In this document: one piece after another, positions 17,072 through 26,552 of the stretch
Numbering within the stretch: the first letter of the stretch is position 1
Layout: every line of letters begins with the position of its first letter
NCBI RefSeq assembly: GCF_028553785.1
Contig: NZ_CP067137.1
Coordinates: 1-64,000, forward strand
Origin: Paracoccus fistulariae
GTDB lineage: Bacteria > Pseudomonadota > Alphaproteobacteria > Rhodobacterales > Rhodobacteraceae
Reading direction: 5' to 3'
Length of the DNA stretch: 64,000 nt
Notes under the pieces: model-generated
Databases searched by the model: none
What the model saw: only the letters and a program-made list of their open reading frames with translations
What the model was told of the DNA's origin: nothing
Program-made: the position numbers and the translations under genes

Positions 17072-18052
17072 TCAGGTCTCTGTTGGGCCGGGGTGATTGG
17101 CCAGAAAATCATCGAGTTGTGCACTGGTGGGCATGGCGGGCGCACAGCCGGGCTGGCTGACAACGATCGAGGCGCAGGCCGAGCCGCGCAGCACCGCCTG
17201 ACGCAGGGGGCGACCTTCGGCGATAGATGCCAGAAGGCCGGCTAGAAAGCTGTCGCCCGCACCGTTGGGCTTGACCGCTGTCACCGGGTAGATACCGGTC
17301 CGGATTTCCTTTCCCTCGGCAAAGGTGATCGCGCCCTGATGGCCCATCTTGTAGATCACAAGCTTGCCGGCCGCTGCCAGATCACGCGCCTTGCACAGGC
17401 CTTTGCCCGGACCGCCGGCCATGAAGTCGAACTCTTCGTCATTGCCGACGATAAGATCGCTGTCTTCTCCCGCGCGGGTCAGCACCTCTGCCGCGACCTT
17501 GGCCGAGGGCCAGCTGTAAGGGCGATAGTCGATGTCAAAGATCACCGGAAGCCCGGCATCTCGGGCGTTCTGGAAGGCGCGGAAGGTCGAGCTGCGTGAG
17601 GGTTCGGCGGCAAATACGGTTCCGGCGGTGATGAGGGCGCTGAAATCGCTGTAATCGACGCGGTCCACATCGGCGTCCGTGACCTGAAAATCCACGGCGT
17701 TGTTGCGGTAGATGCAGAGCTGAAAGTCCTCGATCGTGCTTTCATAGACTGCCAAAGACACGCGGTATTCGCCGCCGATGATTTTGACATAGCCGGTCTC
17801 GGCACCATAAGACCGCAGTCGGTTTATGCAAAATCTCCCAACTGTATCATCGCTGACCGAGGTAACCAGCGCGGCCTGCATTCCCAATTTGCACAGCCCT
17901 ACGCAGATATTGGCCGATGAGCCGCCGATATCGGCGCGGAAGCTCTGGGCGTTTTCGGCCTTGGTGCCTGGCGGATCGGCAAATAGGTCCATGCCCGCGC
18001 GACCAAAGACGGCGAAGCGGCCGCGTTTGATGGCGGCGATCAGCGGCTGCAT
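17072..18052 (-). CDS. iolC: 5-dehydro-2-deoxygluconokinase
   Basis: PfkB-family sugar kinase of 326 residues that phosphorylates 2-deoxy-5-keto-gluconate. Signatures: GGSSANICVGLCKLGMQAAL (near 42-60) and KPNGAGDSFLAGLLASI near 273, with the catalytic Asp in GAGDS. I chose ATG 18052, which shares one base with the iolD stop (TGATG), over longer starts. Some relatives have an aldolase fused to the C-terminus; here the aldolase is a separate gene. Confidence 0.88.
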   Translation of the reverse strand: MQPLIAAIKRGRFAVFGRAGMDLFADPPGTKAENAQSFRADIGGSSANICVGLCKLGMQAALVTSVSDDTVGRFCINRLRSYGAETGYVKIIGGEYRVSLAVYESTIEDFQLCIYRNNAVDFQVTDADVDRVDYSDFSALITAGTVFAAEPSRSSTFRAFQNARDAGLPVIFDIDYRPYSWPSAKVAAEVLTRAGEDSDLIVGNDEEFDFMAGGPGKGLCKARDLAAAGKLVIYKMGHQGAITFAEGKEIRTGIYPVTAVKPNGAGDSFLAGLLASIAEGRPLRQAVLRGSACASIVVSQPGCAPAMPTSAQLDDFLANHPGPTET

Positions 18053-19920
18053 CAGACGCCCCGCCGTTGATGTTTGCGCTCGGCCTCCCAGTTCTGGTGT
18101 GCGGTGCGGACGCGCTGGCTGCTGGTGACATGCGGTGTGCCGACTTCCCACCAAGCGTGACCCTCTGTGGTCCAGCCGTTGTAGGGATCGACATCCATCA
18201 CGATCACATAGGTCTTTTCAGATGCCTTGGCGCGTTTGAACGCCTTGGCCAGTTCGGCGGGGTTGGCGACCTTTTCTGCCTGTGCGCCCATCGCGGTCGC
18301 ATGGCCCACGAAATCCACTCCGAAGGGTTCGGGGATCGTCGGGCAATCCTGCAGCAGATTGTTGAAGCTTTCGTTGCCGGTGTTGTTCTGCAGCTTGTTG
18401 ATGACGGCAAAGCCGCCATTGTCCAACAAGAGGACGATCAGCTTTTTGCGGCTGAGAACGCTGGAATACAGATCCGAGTTCAGCATCATGTATGATCCGT
18501 CACCGCAGAAGGTGATCGTGTCCTGATCGGGCTCTTGCTGCGTCTGGGCGATGCGCGCACCCCACGCGCCCGCGATCTCGTAGCCCATGCAGGAAAAGCC
18601 AAATTCGACGTCCACCGTGCCGGTCGCGCGCGTGCGCCAATTCGCAGTTACTTCTGCCGGAAGTCCGCCCGCCGCTGCCACGATCCGGTCACGCGGGTCA
18701 CAGAGTTCGTTCACGACGCCGATGGCCTGTGCGTAGGAGTTGGGGCGATTGCCGGGGCGGACGTTCTGCGCGACATAGGCATCCCATTTCTGGCGCTCGG
18801 CCTTGGCAAACTGTACCCAAGGGGCAGGGGCGGTGTAATCCAGCGCAGCATCCAGCGCGGTCAGCGCAAGCTTTGCGTCCCCGACCACTGGCAGGGAGCG
18901 ATGCTTTCCCGCATCATGCCGGGCCGCGTTGATCGAGACAAGCTGCGCGTCCTTGGCAAATGCCGTCCATGAGCCGGTTGTGAAATCCTGCAATCGCGTG
19001 CCGACGCACAGGATCACATCCGCCTGTCGGGCGACTGCGTTGGCGCTGTCCGAGCCGGTAACGCCGATGGGGCCGATGTTCAGATCATGTGTGGCCAGCA
19101 TGTTCGCACGTCCGGCGATGGTTTCGATCACGGGGATCTGGTGGCGCTCGGCAAAGGCGGTCAAATCAGCGACAGCGCGGGAATACTGCACCCCGCCCCC
19201 TGCGATGATCATGGGCCGTTTGGCGGCCTTCAGCGCTGCTGCCGCGTCATTGATTTCGGCGGTGTCGGGCGATTGGCGCCTGATCCGGTGGGTTTGTTCG
19301 GCAAAGAACGCGACCGGGTACTCATAGACCCAGCCTTGTACATCCTGCGGCAGCCCAAGAAAAGCCGGCCCGCAATCTGCCGGGTCCAGCATGGTTGCGA
19401 TGGCGGCTGGCAGCGACTGGATGATCTGCGCGGGGTGGGTGATCCGGTCCCAGTAGCGGGTGCAGGGCTTGAAAGCGTCATTCACGCCAAAGGTCGGGTC
19501 GTTGTAGTTTTCGAGTTGCTGCAAAACTGGGTCGGGCAGGCGGGTCAGGAAGGTGTCACCGCACAGCATCAGCATCGGCAACCGGTTGGCATGGGCCAAG
19601 GCAGCCGCTGTCAGCAGATTGGCGGTGCCGGGACCTGCCGAGGCGGTGCAGAACATGAACCGCTGTCGCAGCCATTGCTTGGCATAGCCTGCCGCCGCAA
19701 AGCCCATGCTTGTTTCATTCTGACCGCGATAAAGGGGCAGCTCGTCTTGTACGCCATACAGTGCCTCGCCCAGGCAGGTTACGTTGCCGTGGCCAAAAAT
19801 GCCGAAGCCTCCGCCACAGAGACGCGTCCTCGCACCGTCGATTTCGATATATTGATGCGCGAGCCATCGGATGATGGCCTGGGCGGTGGTCAGGCGTATG
19901 GTATCGTCGGACGCGGTCAT
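18052..19920 (-). CDS. iolD: 3D-trihydroxycyclohexane-1,2-dione acylhydrolase
   Basis: ThDP-dependent ring-opening hydrolase of myo-inositol catabolism, 622 residues. It has the three-domain acetolactate synthase architecture: an N-terminal Pyr domain with CGGGFGIFGHGNVTCLGEAL, a middle domain from about 200, and a C-terminal PP domain with ITFCGDGSYMMLNSDLYSSV (GDG...N metal-ThDP motif, near 500). I chose the ATG at 19920 (MTASDDTIRLTT). First gene of the leftward operon; a LacI-type operator lies about 80 bp upstream. Confidence 0.9.
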   Translation of the reverse strand: MTASDDTIRLTTAQAIIRWLAHQYIEIDGARTRLCGGGFGIFGHGNVTCLGEALYGVQDELPLYRGQNETSMGFAAAGYAKQWLRQRFMFCTASAGPGTANLLTAAALAHANRLPMLMLCGDTFLTRLPDPVLQQLENYNDPTFGVNDAFKPCTRYWDRITHPAQIIQSLPAAIATMLDPADCGPAFLGLPQDVQGWVYEYPVAFFAEQTHRIRRQSPDTAEINDAAAALKAAKRPMIIAGGGVQYSRAVADLTAFAERHQIPVIETIAGRANMLATHDLNIGPIGVTGSDSANAVARQADVILCVGTRLQDFTTGSWTAFAKDAQLVSINAARHDAGKHRSLPVVGDAKLALTALDAALDYTAPAPWVQFAKAERQKWDAYVAQNVRPGNRPNSYAQAIGVVNELCDPRDRIVAAAGGLPAEVTANWRTRATGTVDVEFGFSCMGYEIAGAWGARIAQTQQEPDQDTITFCGDGSYMMLNSDLYSSVLSRKKLIVLLLDNGGFAVINKLQNNTGNESFNNLLQDCPTIPEPFGVDFVGHATAMGAQAEKVANPAELAKAFKRAKASEKTYVIVMDVDPYNGWTTEGHAWWEVGTPHVTSSQRVRTAHQNWEAERKHQRRGV

Positions 19921-19998
19921 GTCTGTACGCACCTCTTGTAAATTTCGTCGCCGCCGCAGAATGGCGCTTGCGGGCGGTCGATTCTCAAGATACGTTTT

Positions 19999-20014
19999 TT
20001 GCAACCGGTTGCAA
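19999..20014. promoter_or_regulatory. LacI-family operator, iolD / oxidoreductase divergent promoter
   Basis: TTGCAACCGGTTGCAA, a perfect 16-bp palindrome with the central CG typical of LacI-family sites. It is identical to the site at 24291-24306. It sits 79 bp from iolD and 16 bp from the oxidoreductase start, so binding should repress both directions. Confidence 0.8.
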
Positions 20015-20029
20015 TTCAAAATTCATAGG

Positions 20030-21142
20030 ATGGTCGTTTTGACACAGATCGGAATCGGCATTCTGGGTGGCGGCTATATGGGCAAAGCCCATGCCGTGGC
20101 CATGTCAGCCGTTGGCGCCGTCTTTGACACAGCTCTGCGCCCACGTCTGGAAATGGTGTGCGCGTCAACACCAGAGAGCGCCGAACGTTACCGTGCTGCT
20201 TATGGCTTCGGGCGCGCAACCGCTGATTGGCGGGCGCTGGTTGCCGATCCGCGCGTCGAGGCGATCGTCATTGCCACGCCGCAGGACACGCACCGGGCCA
20301 TTGCCGAGGCCGCCTTTGCGCTTGGCAAGCCGGTGTTCTGCGAAAAGCCGCTTGGTGCTTCGCTGGAGGACAGTGCGGCGATGCTGGCCGCTGCCAAGTC
20401 TGCAGGCGCCGTGAACATGGTTGGCTTCAACTATATCCGCACCCCTGCAAGTCAGTTTGCGCGCCGCCTGATCGCAGAGGGTGAGATTGGTCGGATCACC
20501 TGGTTTCGCGGTGAGCATACCGAGGATTTTCTGGCCGATCCACAGGCGCCTGCCACCTGGCGCACGAAGGGGATGGCCAATGGCACGATGAGCGATCTGT
20601 CGCCTCATATGATCAATGGCGCGCTGGCGCTGATGGGTCCGATTGCCGAGGTCATGGGCCGTTACGAGACCGTCCATCGAAACCGGCCGGGCGGGCAGGT
20701 CGACAATGACGACCACGCCCAGATGATGTGCCGCTTTGCCAATGGAGCAATGGGGCAGATGTATTTCTCGCGCATCGCGACAGGTCGCAAGATGGGCTAT
20801 GTCTATGAGATTTCCGGCACAAAGGGCGCGATCCGCTTTGATCAAGAGGATCAGAATGCGCTGTGGCTGTACCGCATGTCCGGCCCAGAGGCGACGCGTG
20901 GCTTTACCAAGATCCTGACCGGTCCAGCGCATCCCGATTATGCGCCGTTCTGTCAGGGTCCGGGGCATGGCACAGGCTATCAAGACCAGATCATCATCGA
21001 GGCGAGGGATTTTCTGCGGGCGATCGCAGCGGGCCAGTCTACCTGGCCAAGCTTTCGCGACGGGCATGAGGTCAACCGGGTGATTGCGGCCATGATGGCT
21101 TCGGCTGCGCGCGGGACATGGCAGGACGTCAAGGATTTCTAA
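20030..21142 (+). CDS. Gfo/Idh/MocA oxidoreductase, probable inositol-type dehydrogenase
   Basis: About 370 residues. Rossmann motif GIGILGGGYMGKAHAVAM at the start, FCEKPLGASLEDS with the catalytic Lys (near 103), and DLSPHMINGALALMG near 185. It shares the operator with iolD and is followed in overlap (TAATG region) by an iolE-like gene. It probably acts on an inositol isomer, its methyl ether or a related polyol, feeding the central path. Substrate is not determinable from sequence. Confidence 0.8.
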   Translation: MVVLTQIGIGILGGGYMGKAHAVAMSAVGAVFDTALRPRLEMVCASTPESAERYRAAYGFGRATADWRALVADPRVEAIVIATPQDTHRAIAEAAFALGKPVFCEKPLGASLEDSAAMLAAAKSAGAVNMVGFNYIRTPASQFARRLIAEGEIGRITWFRGEHTEDFLADPQAPATWRTKGMANGTMSDLSPHMINGALALMGPIAEVMGRYETVHRNRPGGQVDNDDHAQMMCRFANGAMGQMYFSRIATGRKMGYVYEISGTKGAIRFDQEDQNALWLYRMSGPEATRGFTKILTGPAHPDYAPFCQGPGHGTGYQDQIIIEARDFLRAIAAGQSTWPSFRDGHEVNRVIAAMMASAARGTWQDVKDF

Positions 21143-21162
21143 TGACGGGAGGCATCGAGAAC

Positions 21163-22056
21163 ATGACCATTCGTATCGGCAACGCGCCGTGTTCCTGGGG
21201 CGTCGAATTCGCCAATGATCCCCGCAACCCGACCTGGCACGATGTGCTGAAGCAATGCGCTGAGGCGGGTTATACCGGGATCGAGCTTGGCCCGATCGGC
21301 TTCATTCCTGAGGATCCTGCGTTGCTGCGAGAGGCTTTGCAGCAGTACGGGCTGTCGCTGATCGGTGGTGTCGTGTTCCGTCCTTATCACGACCCGGATG
21401 CCTGGGATGAGGTGCTGGACGCCACGCACCGTACCGGGCGGGCGCTCCGGGCGCACGGGGCGCAGCACATGGTGCTGATCGACTCGATCTCGCCGCGCCG
21501 TGCGCCGACGGCGGGCCGCGCCAGAGAGGCCGAGCAGATGGGCAAGGCCGAGTGGGTCGCGTTTCGCGATCGGCTGGCCGAATCGGCGCGGATCGGGACC
21601 GAGGAATACGGTTTGACTGTCGGCATTCACGCCCATGCGGCTGGGTTCATGGATTTTGAACCAGAACTGGAGCGGCTGCTGGACGAGGTCGATGACAGCA
21701 TCCTGAAGATCTGCTTTGACACCGGCCACCATTCCTATGCCGGCTTTGATCCGGTGGCCTTCATGCGAAAGCATATCGGCCGCATTTCTTACATGCATTT
21801 CAAGGATATCGACCCGGCGGTCAAGACGAGGGTGATCGAGAACCGGACGGGCTTTTATGATGCCTGCGGGCAGGGGATCTTCTGCAATCTGGGCGACGGT
21901 GATGTGGATTTCCCGGCGGTTCGGCAGATCCTTTTGGACGGCGGTTTTCAGGGCTGGTGTACGGTCGAGCAGGACTGCGATCCGACGCTTGATCCCGACG
22001 CCCTAGGCGATGCGCGCAAAAATCGCGGATACCTTGAATCCATTGGCTTCAGATAA
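21163..22056 (+). CDS. iolE: IolE-like inosose dehydratase (TIM-barrel)
   Basis: About 297 residues of the xylose-isomerase-like TIM barrel family. NAPCSWGVEF at the N-terminus is the IolE hallmark; HAHAAGFMDFEPELERLLDE and CFDTGHHSYAGFDP carry the metal-site residues, and VEQDCDP is near the end. It would dehydrate 2-keto-myo-inositol, the substrate step before IolD, which otherwise has no enzyme in this cluster. I chose ATG 21163 because GGGAGG lies 10 bases before it; ATG 21142 overlapping the previous stop is the alternative. IolE is favoured over an isomerase role by the motif and by context. Confidence 0.8.
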   Translation: MTIRIGNAPCSWGVEFANDPRNPTWHDVLKQCAEAGYTGIELGPIGFIPEDPALLREALQQYGLSLIGGVVFRPYHDPDAWDEVLDATHRTGRALRAHGAQHMVLIDSISPRRAPTAGRAREAEQMGKAEWVAFRDRLAESARIGTEEYGLTVGIHAHAAGFMDFEPELERLLDEVDDSILKICFDTGHHSYAGFDPVAFMRKHIGRISYMHFKDIDPAVKTRVIENRTGFYDACGQGIFCNLGDGDVDFPAVRQILLDGGFQGWCTVEQDCDPTLDPDALGDARKNRGYLESIGFR

Positions 22057-22068
22057 GAGGGCAGGGCC

Positions 22069-23202
22069 ATGTCGAAACTGAGATGGGGTATGATCGGGGG
22101 CGGTCACGGCAGCCAGATCGGACCCGCGCACCGTTTGGGTGCGCTAGCTGACGGGCGTTTCGAGTTCGTGGCGGGTGCGTTGGACCACCGGCCCGAGAAG
22201 GGCCGTGCCTATGCGCAGCGGCTTGGGATCGGGGCGGACCGCGCCTATGGCGACTGGACCGAGATGCTGGCCGGGGAAAAGGATCGCGACGACCGTGTCG
22301 ATCTGGTCACCGTCGCGACCCCGAACGCCACGCATTTCGAGATCACCAAGGCTTTTCTGGAGGCAGGCTTCAACGTCCTGTGCGAAAAGCCGATGACCAT
22401 GAGCGTCGAAGAAGGTCAGGACATCGTGCGCGTGGCCGAGGCATCCGGCAAAATCTGCGCGGTAAATTATTGCTATTCCGCTTATCCGATGGTGCGCCAG
22501 GCGCGTGCCATGGTGCGCGCGGGCGAGATCGGCAAGGTGCGGCTGGTTGTGACGAATTTCGCGCATGGACACCACGGCGATGCGACAGATGCCGATAACC
22601 CGCGCGTGCGCTGGCGCTATGATCCTGACATGGCCGGTGCCTCGGGTCAGTTCGCCGATTGCGGCATCCATGCGCTGCATATGGCCAGCTTTATCTGCGA
22701 CGATGAGGTCGAAAAGCTCTCGGCAGATTTCGCCTCTACCATCGCCAGTCGGCAGCTCGAGGACGACGCGATGGTGAATTTCCGCATGTCGGGGGGCGCT
22801 GTCGGGCGGCTCTGGACCTCATCTGTGGCGATTGGCCGGCAGCATGGCTTTGACATCCAGGTGTTTGGGGAAACCGGCGGTTTGCGGTGGGCGTCCGAAC
22901 AGCCGAACCAGTTGATCTACACGCCGGTTGGCGGGCGCACGCAGATCATCGAAAAGGGCGAGGCTGGTCTGCATGCGGATGCGCAACGGCTGTCGCGTGT
23001 GTCGATCGCGCATCCAGAAGGCTTTCCGCTGGCGGTGGCCAACATCTATTGTGATCTGGCCGATGCGATTGCGGGCGAGCCGCGCGACGGTTTGCCAAAT
23101 GCCGCTGCTGGGCTGCGGTCGATGGCGGCGGTGCATGGCGCAGTCGCCTCGGCACGGGCGGGTGGTGCCTGGGTTGACGCGCGGCCGCCGATGTTTCGCT
23201 AA
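22069..23202 (+). CDS. Gfo/Idh/MocA family oxidoreductase
   Basis: 377 residues. GMIGGGHGSQIGPAHRLG is the Rossmann motif, LCEKPMTMSVEEGQ holds the catalytic Lys (near 104), and GQFADCGIHALHMASFICDD is the helix with the catalytic His. It begins 12 bp after iolE and ends convergently with the LacI gene, sharing four bases. With the dehydrogenases at 14384 and 20030, the cluster has three family members, suggesting use of several inositol stereoisomers. Confidence 0.8.
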   Translation: MSKLRWGMIGGGHGSQIGPAHRLGALADGRFEFVAGALDHRPEKGRAYAQRLGIGADRAYGDWTEMLAGEKDRDDRVDLVTVATPNATHFEITKAFLEAGFNVLCEKPMTMSVEEGQDIVRVAEASGKICAVNYCYSAYPMVRQARAMVRAGEIGKVRLVVTNFAHGHHGDATDADNPRVRWRYDPDMAGASGQFADCGIHALHMASFICDDEVEKLSADFASTIASRQLEDDAMVNFRMSGGAVGRLWTSSVAIGRQHGFDIQVFGETGGLRWASEQPNQLIYTPVGGRTQIIEKGEAGLHADAQRLSRVSIAHPEGFPLAVANIYCDLADAIAGEPRDGLPNAAAGLRSMAAVHGAVASARAGGAWVDARPPMFR

Positions 23203-24209
23203 AGCGCGGCTGTTGGCAAAGGCCTGAGCGTGCCGCGTTCGATTACGGGGCAGGAATAGATCCGTACCTCAGGTGGGCGGTCCGGGTCAGCCAGAAGCGC
23301 CACCATCAGTTCGATGGACGAGGACACAATCTGTTCGATGGGTTGATGAATCGTGGTCAGATTGATGTTTTCCCACCGCGCCATCTCCATATCGTTCAGT
23401 CCGATGATGCCGATATCGCCGGGGCATGACAGGCCCTGATCCGCAATCGCGGAAAGCGCCCCGATCGACAGCACATCGTCGCCGCAAAAATAGGCCTGCG
23501 CCGGGCGCGATTGCAGGATGCGCAGCATCTCGGCCCGACCGGCGTCGAATGAATAGGCGTCAGCAAAGGAATGGCTGCTGCGGATCTGCGGATGGGCCGA
23601 CAGCTCCGACATGAAGCCGGCAAGGCGGTCCTGCGTCGAGGTTGCCTGTTCCGGGCCGCCCAGGAACGCCACATCGGTATAGCCGCGCGCGATCAGCGTT
23701 TGCGCGGCCAGCCGACCGGCTTCGCGGTTGTCGATTGTGACGACATGCACATGCGGGGCCGAGGAATAGCGCCCGAACGAATGCACCACAGGAACGTCGG
23801 CATCGCGGAAGGCCTTGGCAAATTCGGGTGGCAGCGTCGATGAGGCGACCACCGCGCCATCGACCGAATATTGCTTGAGCATTCGCACCGAATTTTCCGG
23901 CTCGGTCTCATGCGACAGGTTCACCAGCAGCGGCCGCAGGCCCTTGTCCTGAAGCCCGCGGGTGAAAAGGTCGAAAACCTGCAGAAAGATCGGGTTGTGA
24001 AAGTTGTTCGACACCAGTCCTATCAGCTTGGTCCGCCCCGTCGTCAGCGAGGATGCCAACGCGTTTGGGCTGTAACCCAGTTCACGCGCAGCCTTCTCGA
24101 CCTTGCGGCGCATCTTGTCGGACACCGAGGCGCCATCGGTAAAGGTCCGCGATACGGCAGAGCGCGATACGCCGGCCCGTTCAGCAACCTCTTTCAGCGT
24201 CACTGACAT
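23199..24209 (-). CDS. LacI-family repressor of the inositol genes
   Basis: 336 residues. The N-terminal LacI helix-turn-helix reads VTLKEVAERAGVSRSAVSRTF, followed by a hinge helix (SPNALASSLTTGRT, near 52). The rest is a periplasmic-binding-protein-like sensor (about 60-330). I chose ATG 24209 (MSVTLKEV), the canonical family start. It is divergent from the ABC importer with the operator TTGCAACCGGTTGCAA between them, and the same operator stands before iolD. The ligand is probably an inositol intermediate; that is inferred. Confidence 0.88.
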   Translation of the reverse strand: MSVTLKEVAERAGVSRSAVSRTFTDGASVSDKMRRKVEKAARELGYSPNALASSLTTGRTKLIGLVSNNFHNPIFLQVFDLFTRGLQDKGLRPLLVNLSHETEPENSVRMLKQYSVDGAVVASSTLPPEFAKAFRDADVPVVHSFGRYSSAPHVHVVTIDNREAGRLAAQTLIARGYTDVAFLGGPEQATSTQDRLAGFMSELSAHPQIRSSHSFADAYSFDAGRAEMLRILQSRPAQAYFCGDDVLSIGALSAIADQGLSCPGDIGIIGLNDMEMARWENINLTTIHQPIEQIVSSSIELMVALLADPDRPPEVRIYSCPVIERGTLRPLPTAAL

Positions 24210-24290
24210 AGATGTTCTCTTCTTCGGCCTCTCTGTCTGGCTTTTACACGAAGCAGATCGCTTGCGCAGCCTGGAACAGTGTGGCCTGAT

Positions 24291-24306
24291 TTGCAACCGG
24301 TTGCAA
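24291..24306. promoter_or_regulatory. LacI-family operator, regulator / ABC importer divergent promoter
   Basis: TTGCAACCGGTTGCAA, identical to 19999-20014. It lies 82 bp upstream of the regulator start and 85 bp upstream of the binding-protein gene, suggesting autoregulation plus control of the importer. Confidence 0.8.
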
Positions 24307-24391
24307 AATTGGATGTGTGTGGTAAACTTGAGTCGCGGAGACGGGCCGCCCACGGGGATTGGCGCCGGCAAGACGCAGATTGAGGGAGGAA

Positions 24392-25345
24392 ATGATGAAT
24401 TCGAAGGCGAAGAAGATCGTCATGGCGGCCGCGATCGCAGCCATGCCCGTGCTGGCTGCCTCGGCTGCGTCAGCCGAGGGTGAACGCTATGTCCTTGTGA
24501 GCCACGCGCCCGACAGTGACAGCTGGTGGAACACGATCAAGAACGGCATCGCCCTGGCGGGCGAGCAGATGGGGGTCGAGGTTGAATACCGCAATCCGCC
24601 GACCGGCGATCTGGCCGACATGGCCCGCATCATTGATCAGGCCGCGGCCTCGGGGCCGGACGGGATCATCACGACGTTGGCTGATTTCGATGTCCTGAAG
24701 GGGCCGATTTCCAATGCGGTTGCCAGTGGCATTGATGTCATCATTATGAACACCGGCACGGGCGAGCAGGCGCGCGAGGTTGGCGCGCTGATGTATGTCG
24801 GGCAGCCGGAATATGACGCCGGCTATGCCGCCGGGCAGCGCGCCAAGGATGACGGGATCGGTTCCTTTCTGTGCGTGAACCACGCGATCCAGCAGCCTAC
24901 GCTGGTCGAGCGTTGCCAAGGCTTTGCCGACGGTCTGGGCATCGAGTTGGGCGAGTCCATGCTGGACAGCGGCGTCGACCCGGCCGAGATCAAGAACCGC
25001 GTAATGGCCTATCTGACCGCCAACCCCGACACAGAAGCCGTGCTGACCCTTGGCCCGGTTTCGGCAGATCCGACCTTGCTGGCGCTGGAAGAAAACGGCA
25101 TGGCGGGCGCGATCTATTTCGGCACGTTCGATCTGGGCGAAGAGATCGTCAAGGGCATCAAATCCGGCACGATCAAATGGGGCATTGACCAGCAGCCCTT
25201 CCTGCAGGCCTATCTGCCGGTGGTGATCATGACCAATTATCACCGCTATGGCGTGCTGCCCGGCAATAACATCAACTCGGGGCCCGGTTTCGTGACCGCA
25301 GACGGGCTGGAGAAAATCGAAGAATTCGCGGGCGAATACCGCTAA
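24392..25345 (+). CDS. Sugar/inositol ABC transporter substrate-binding protein
   Basis: 317 residues. A signal peptide covers about 1-29 (IVMAAAIAAMPVLAASAASA). The mature part is a ribose-type periplasmic binding protein (Peripla_BP_4) with SHAPDSDSWWNTIKNG near the N-terminus. TGAGGGAGGA precedes the ATG, a strong ribosome site. Followed by permease and ATPase genes. Context argues for inositol as ligand; ribose/xylose-type sugars are the alternative. Confidence 0.85.
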   Translation: MMNSKAKKIVMAAAIAAMPVLAASAASAEGERYVLVSHAPDSDSWWNTIKNGIALAGEQMGVEVEYRNPPTGDLADMARIIDQAAASGPDGIITTLADFDVLKGPISNAVASGIDVIIMNTGTGEQAREVGALMYVGQPEYDAGYAAGQRAKDDGIGSFLCVNHAIQQPTLVERCQGFADGLGIELGESMLDSGVDPAEIKNRVMAYLTANPDTEAVLTLGPVSADPTLLALEENGMAGAIYFGTFDLGEEIVKGIKSGTIKWGIDQQPFLQAYLPVVIMTNYHRYGVLPGNNINSGPGFVTADGLEKIEEFAGEYR

Positions 25346-25426
25346 GCCTCCGCATCGGGGCGCCGCGGATGTGGCGTCCTGCACTCTCGTCTATCCTTGA
25401 AAAACTAGTCACCGGGGAGATGTCGC

Positions 25427-26551
25427 ATGTCAAACGCGACCCAGCCCACGGCAGAGCCAGACGAGCGCGTCAAAGAAATCTCTGCATTTCGAAAGGCGCT
25501 GATCCGTCCCGAACTGGGCGGCATCGTCGGCACGGTTGCCGTATTTACGTTCTTTTTGCTCTTTGCAGCCGACAGCGGCATGTTCACCAGTCAGGGCGTC
25601 ATGAACTGGTCGGTGGTTTCGGCGCAATTCGTTATCATCGCGGTTGGCGCCTGCCTGTTGATGATCGCCGGAGAGTTTGACCTGTCCGTCGGGTCCATGA
25701 TCGGCTTTGCCGGCATGATGATCGCGATCTTCTCGGTCTCTTATGGCTGGCCGGTCTGGGCCGCCATCCTGACGACCTTTGTTCTTTGCGTCGCCATCGG
25801 TGCGGTCAATGGGTTGATCGTCGTCCGAACGGGTTTGCCCAGCTTTATTGTCACGCTTGCCTTTCTGTTCATCCTTCGCGGTTTTACCATCTTCCTGCCA
25901 CAGACCATCGAGCGGAAAACCATCATCGGGGGTGTCACCGATGTCGCCGAAGGTGATTGGCTGGCCCCGGTCTTTGGCGGAAAGATCTTCAAGGGATTTT
26001 TCACCTGGCTAGGCGAGAACGGGCTGATCGAGACGTTCGAACGCGGCACCAACACGGGCAAGCCGGTTGTCGACGGCATTCCGATGCTGATCGTTTGGGC
26101 CATCCTGCTGATCGTGTTCGGGCATGTGTTGCTGACAAAAACCAAGTTCGGCAACTGGATATTCGCTTCGGGCGGGGATGCCGAAGCCGCGCGCAATTCC
26201 GGCGTGCCGGTCAGCAAGGTCAAGATCCTGATGTTCATGTTCACTGCCTTTTGCGCAACCGTTTTCGCGGTCTGTCAGGTGATGGAGTTCGGCTCGGCCG
26301 GTGCGGACCGGGGCCTGCTGAAGGAATTCGAGGCGATCATCGCGGTCGTGATTGGCGGGGCGCTTTTGACCGGCGGCTACGGCTCGGTCATCGGGGCTGC
26401 ACTTGGTGCGCTGATCTTTGGGGTGGTGCAGCAGGGTCTGTTCTTTGCTGGTGTTGAAAGCTCGCTGTTTCGCGTGTTTTTGGGCGTGATCCTTTTGGGA
26501 GCGGTCATCCTGAACACCTATATCCGGCGTATTATCACGGGGGAGCGGTGA
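25427..26551 (+). CDS. Sugar/inositol ABC transporter permease
   Basis: 374 residues of the ribose/xylose-type (BPD_transp_2) permease family with eight or more hydrophobic segments. Family features include [20 protein letters not shown] (near 77-95), [20 protein letters not shown], and [16 protein letters not shown], the EAA-like loop that contacts the ATPase. There is only one permease gene, presumably acting as a homodimer. CCGGGGAGA precedes the ATG. Confidence 0.88.
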   Translation: MSNATQPTAEPDERVKEISAFRKALIRPELGGIVGTVAVFTFFLLFAADSGMFTSQGVMNWSVVSAQFVIIAVGACLLMIAGEFDLSVGSMIGFAGMMIAIFSVSYGWPVWAAILTTFVLCVAIGAVNGLIVVRTGLPSFIVTLAFLFILRGFTIFLPQTIERKTIIGGVTDVAEGDWLAPVFGGKIFKGFFTWLGENGLIETFERGTNTGKPVVDGIPMLIVWAILLIVFGHVLLTKTKFGNWIFASGGDAEAARNSGVPVSKVKILMFMFTAFCATVFAVCQVMEFGSAGADRGLLKEFEAIIAVVIGGALLTGGYGSVIGAALGALIFGVVQQGLFFAGVESSLFRVFLGVILLGAVILNTYIRRIITGER

Positions 26552-26552
26552 G

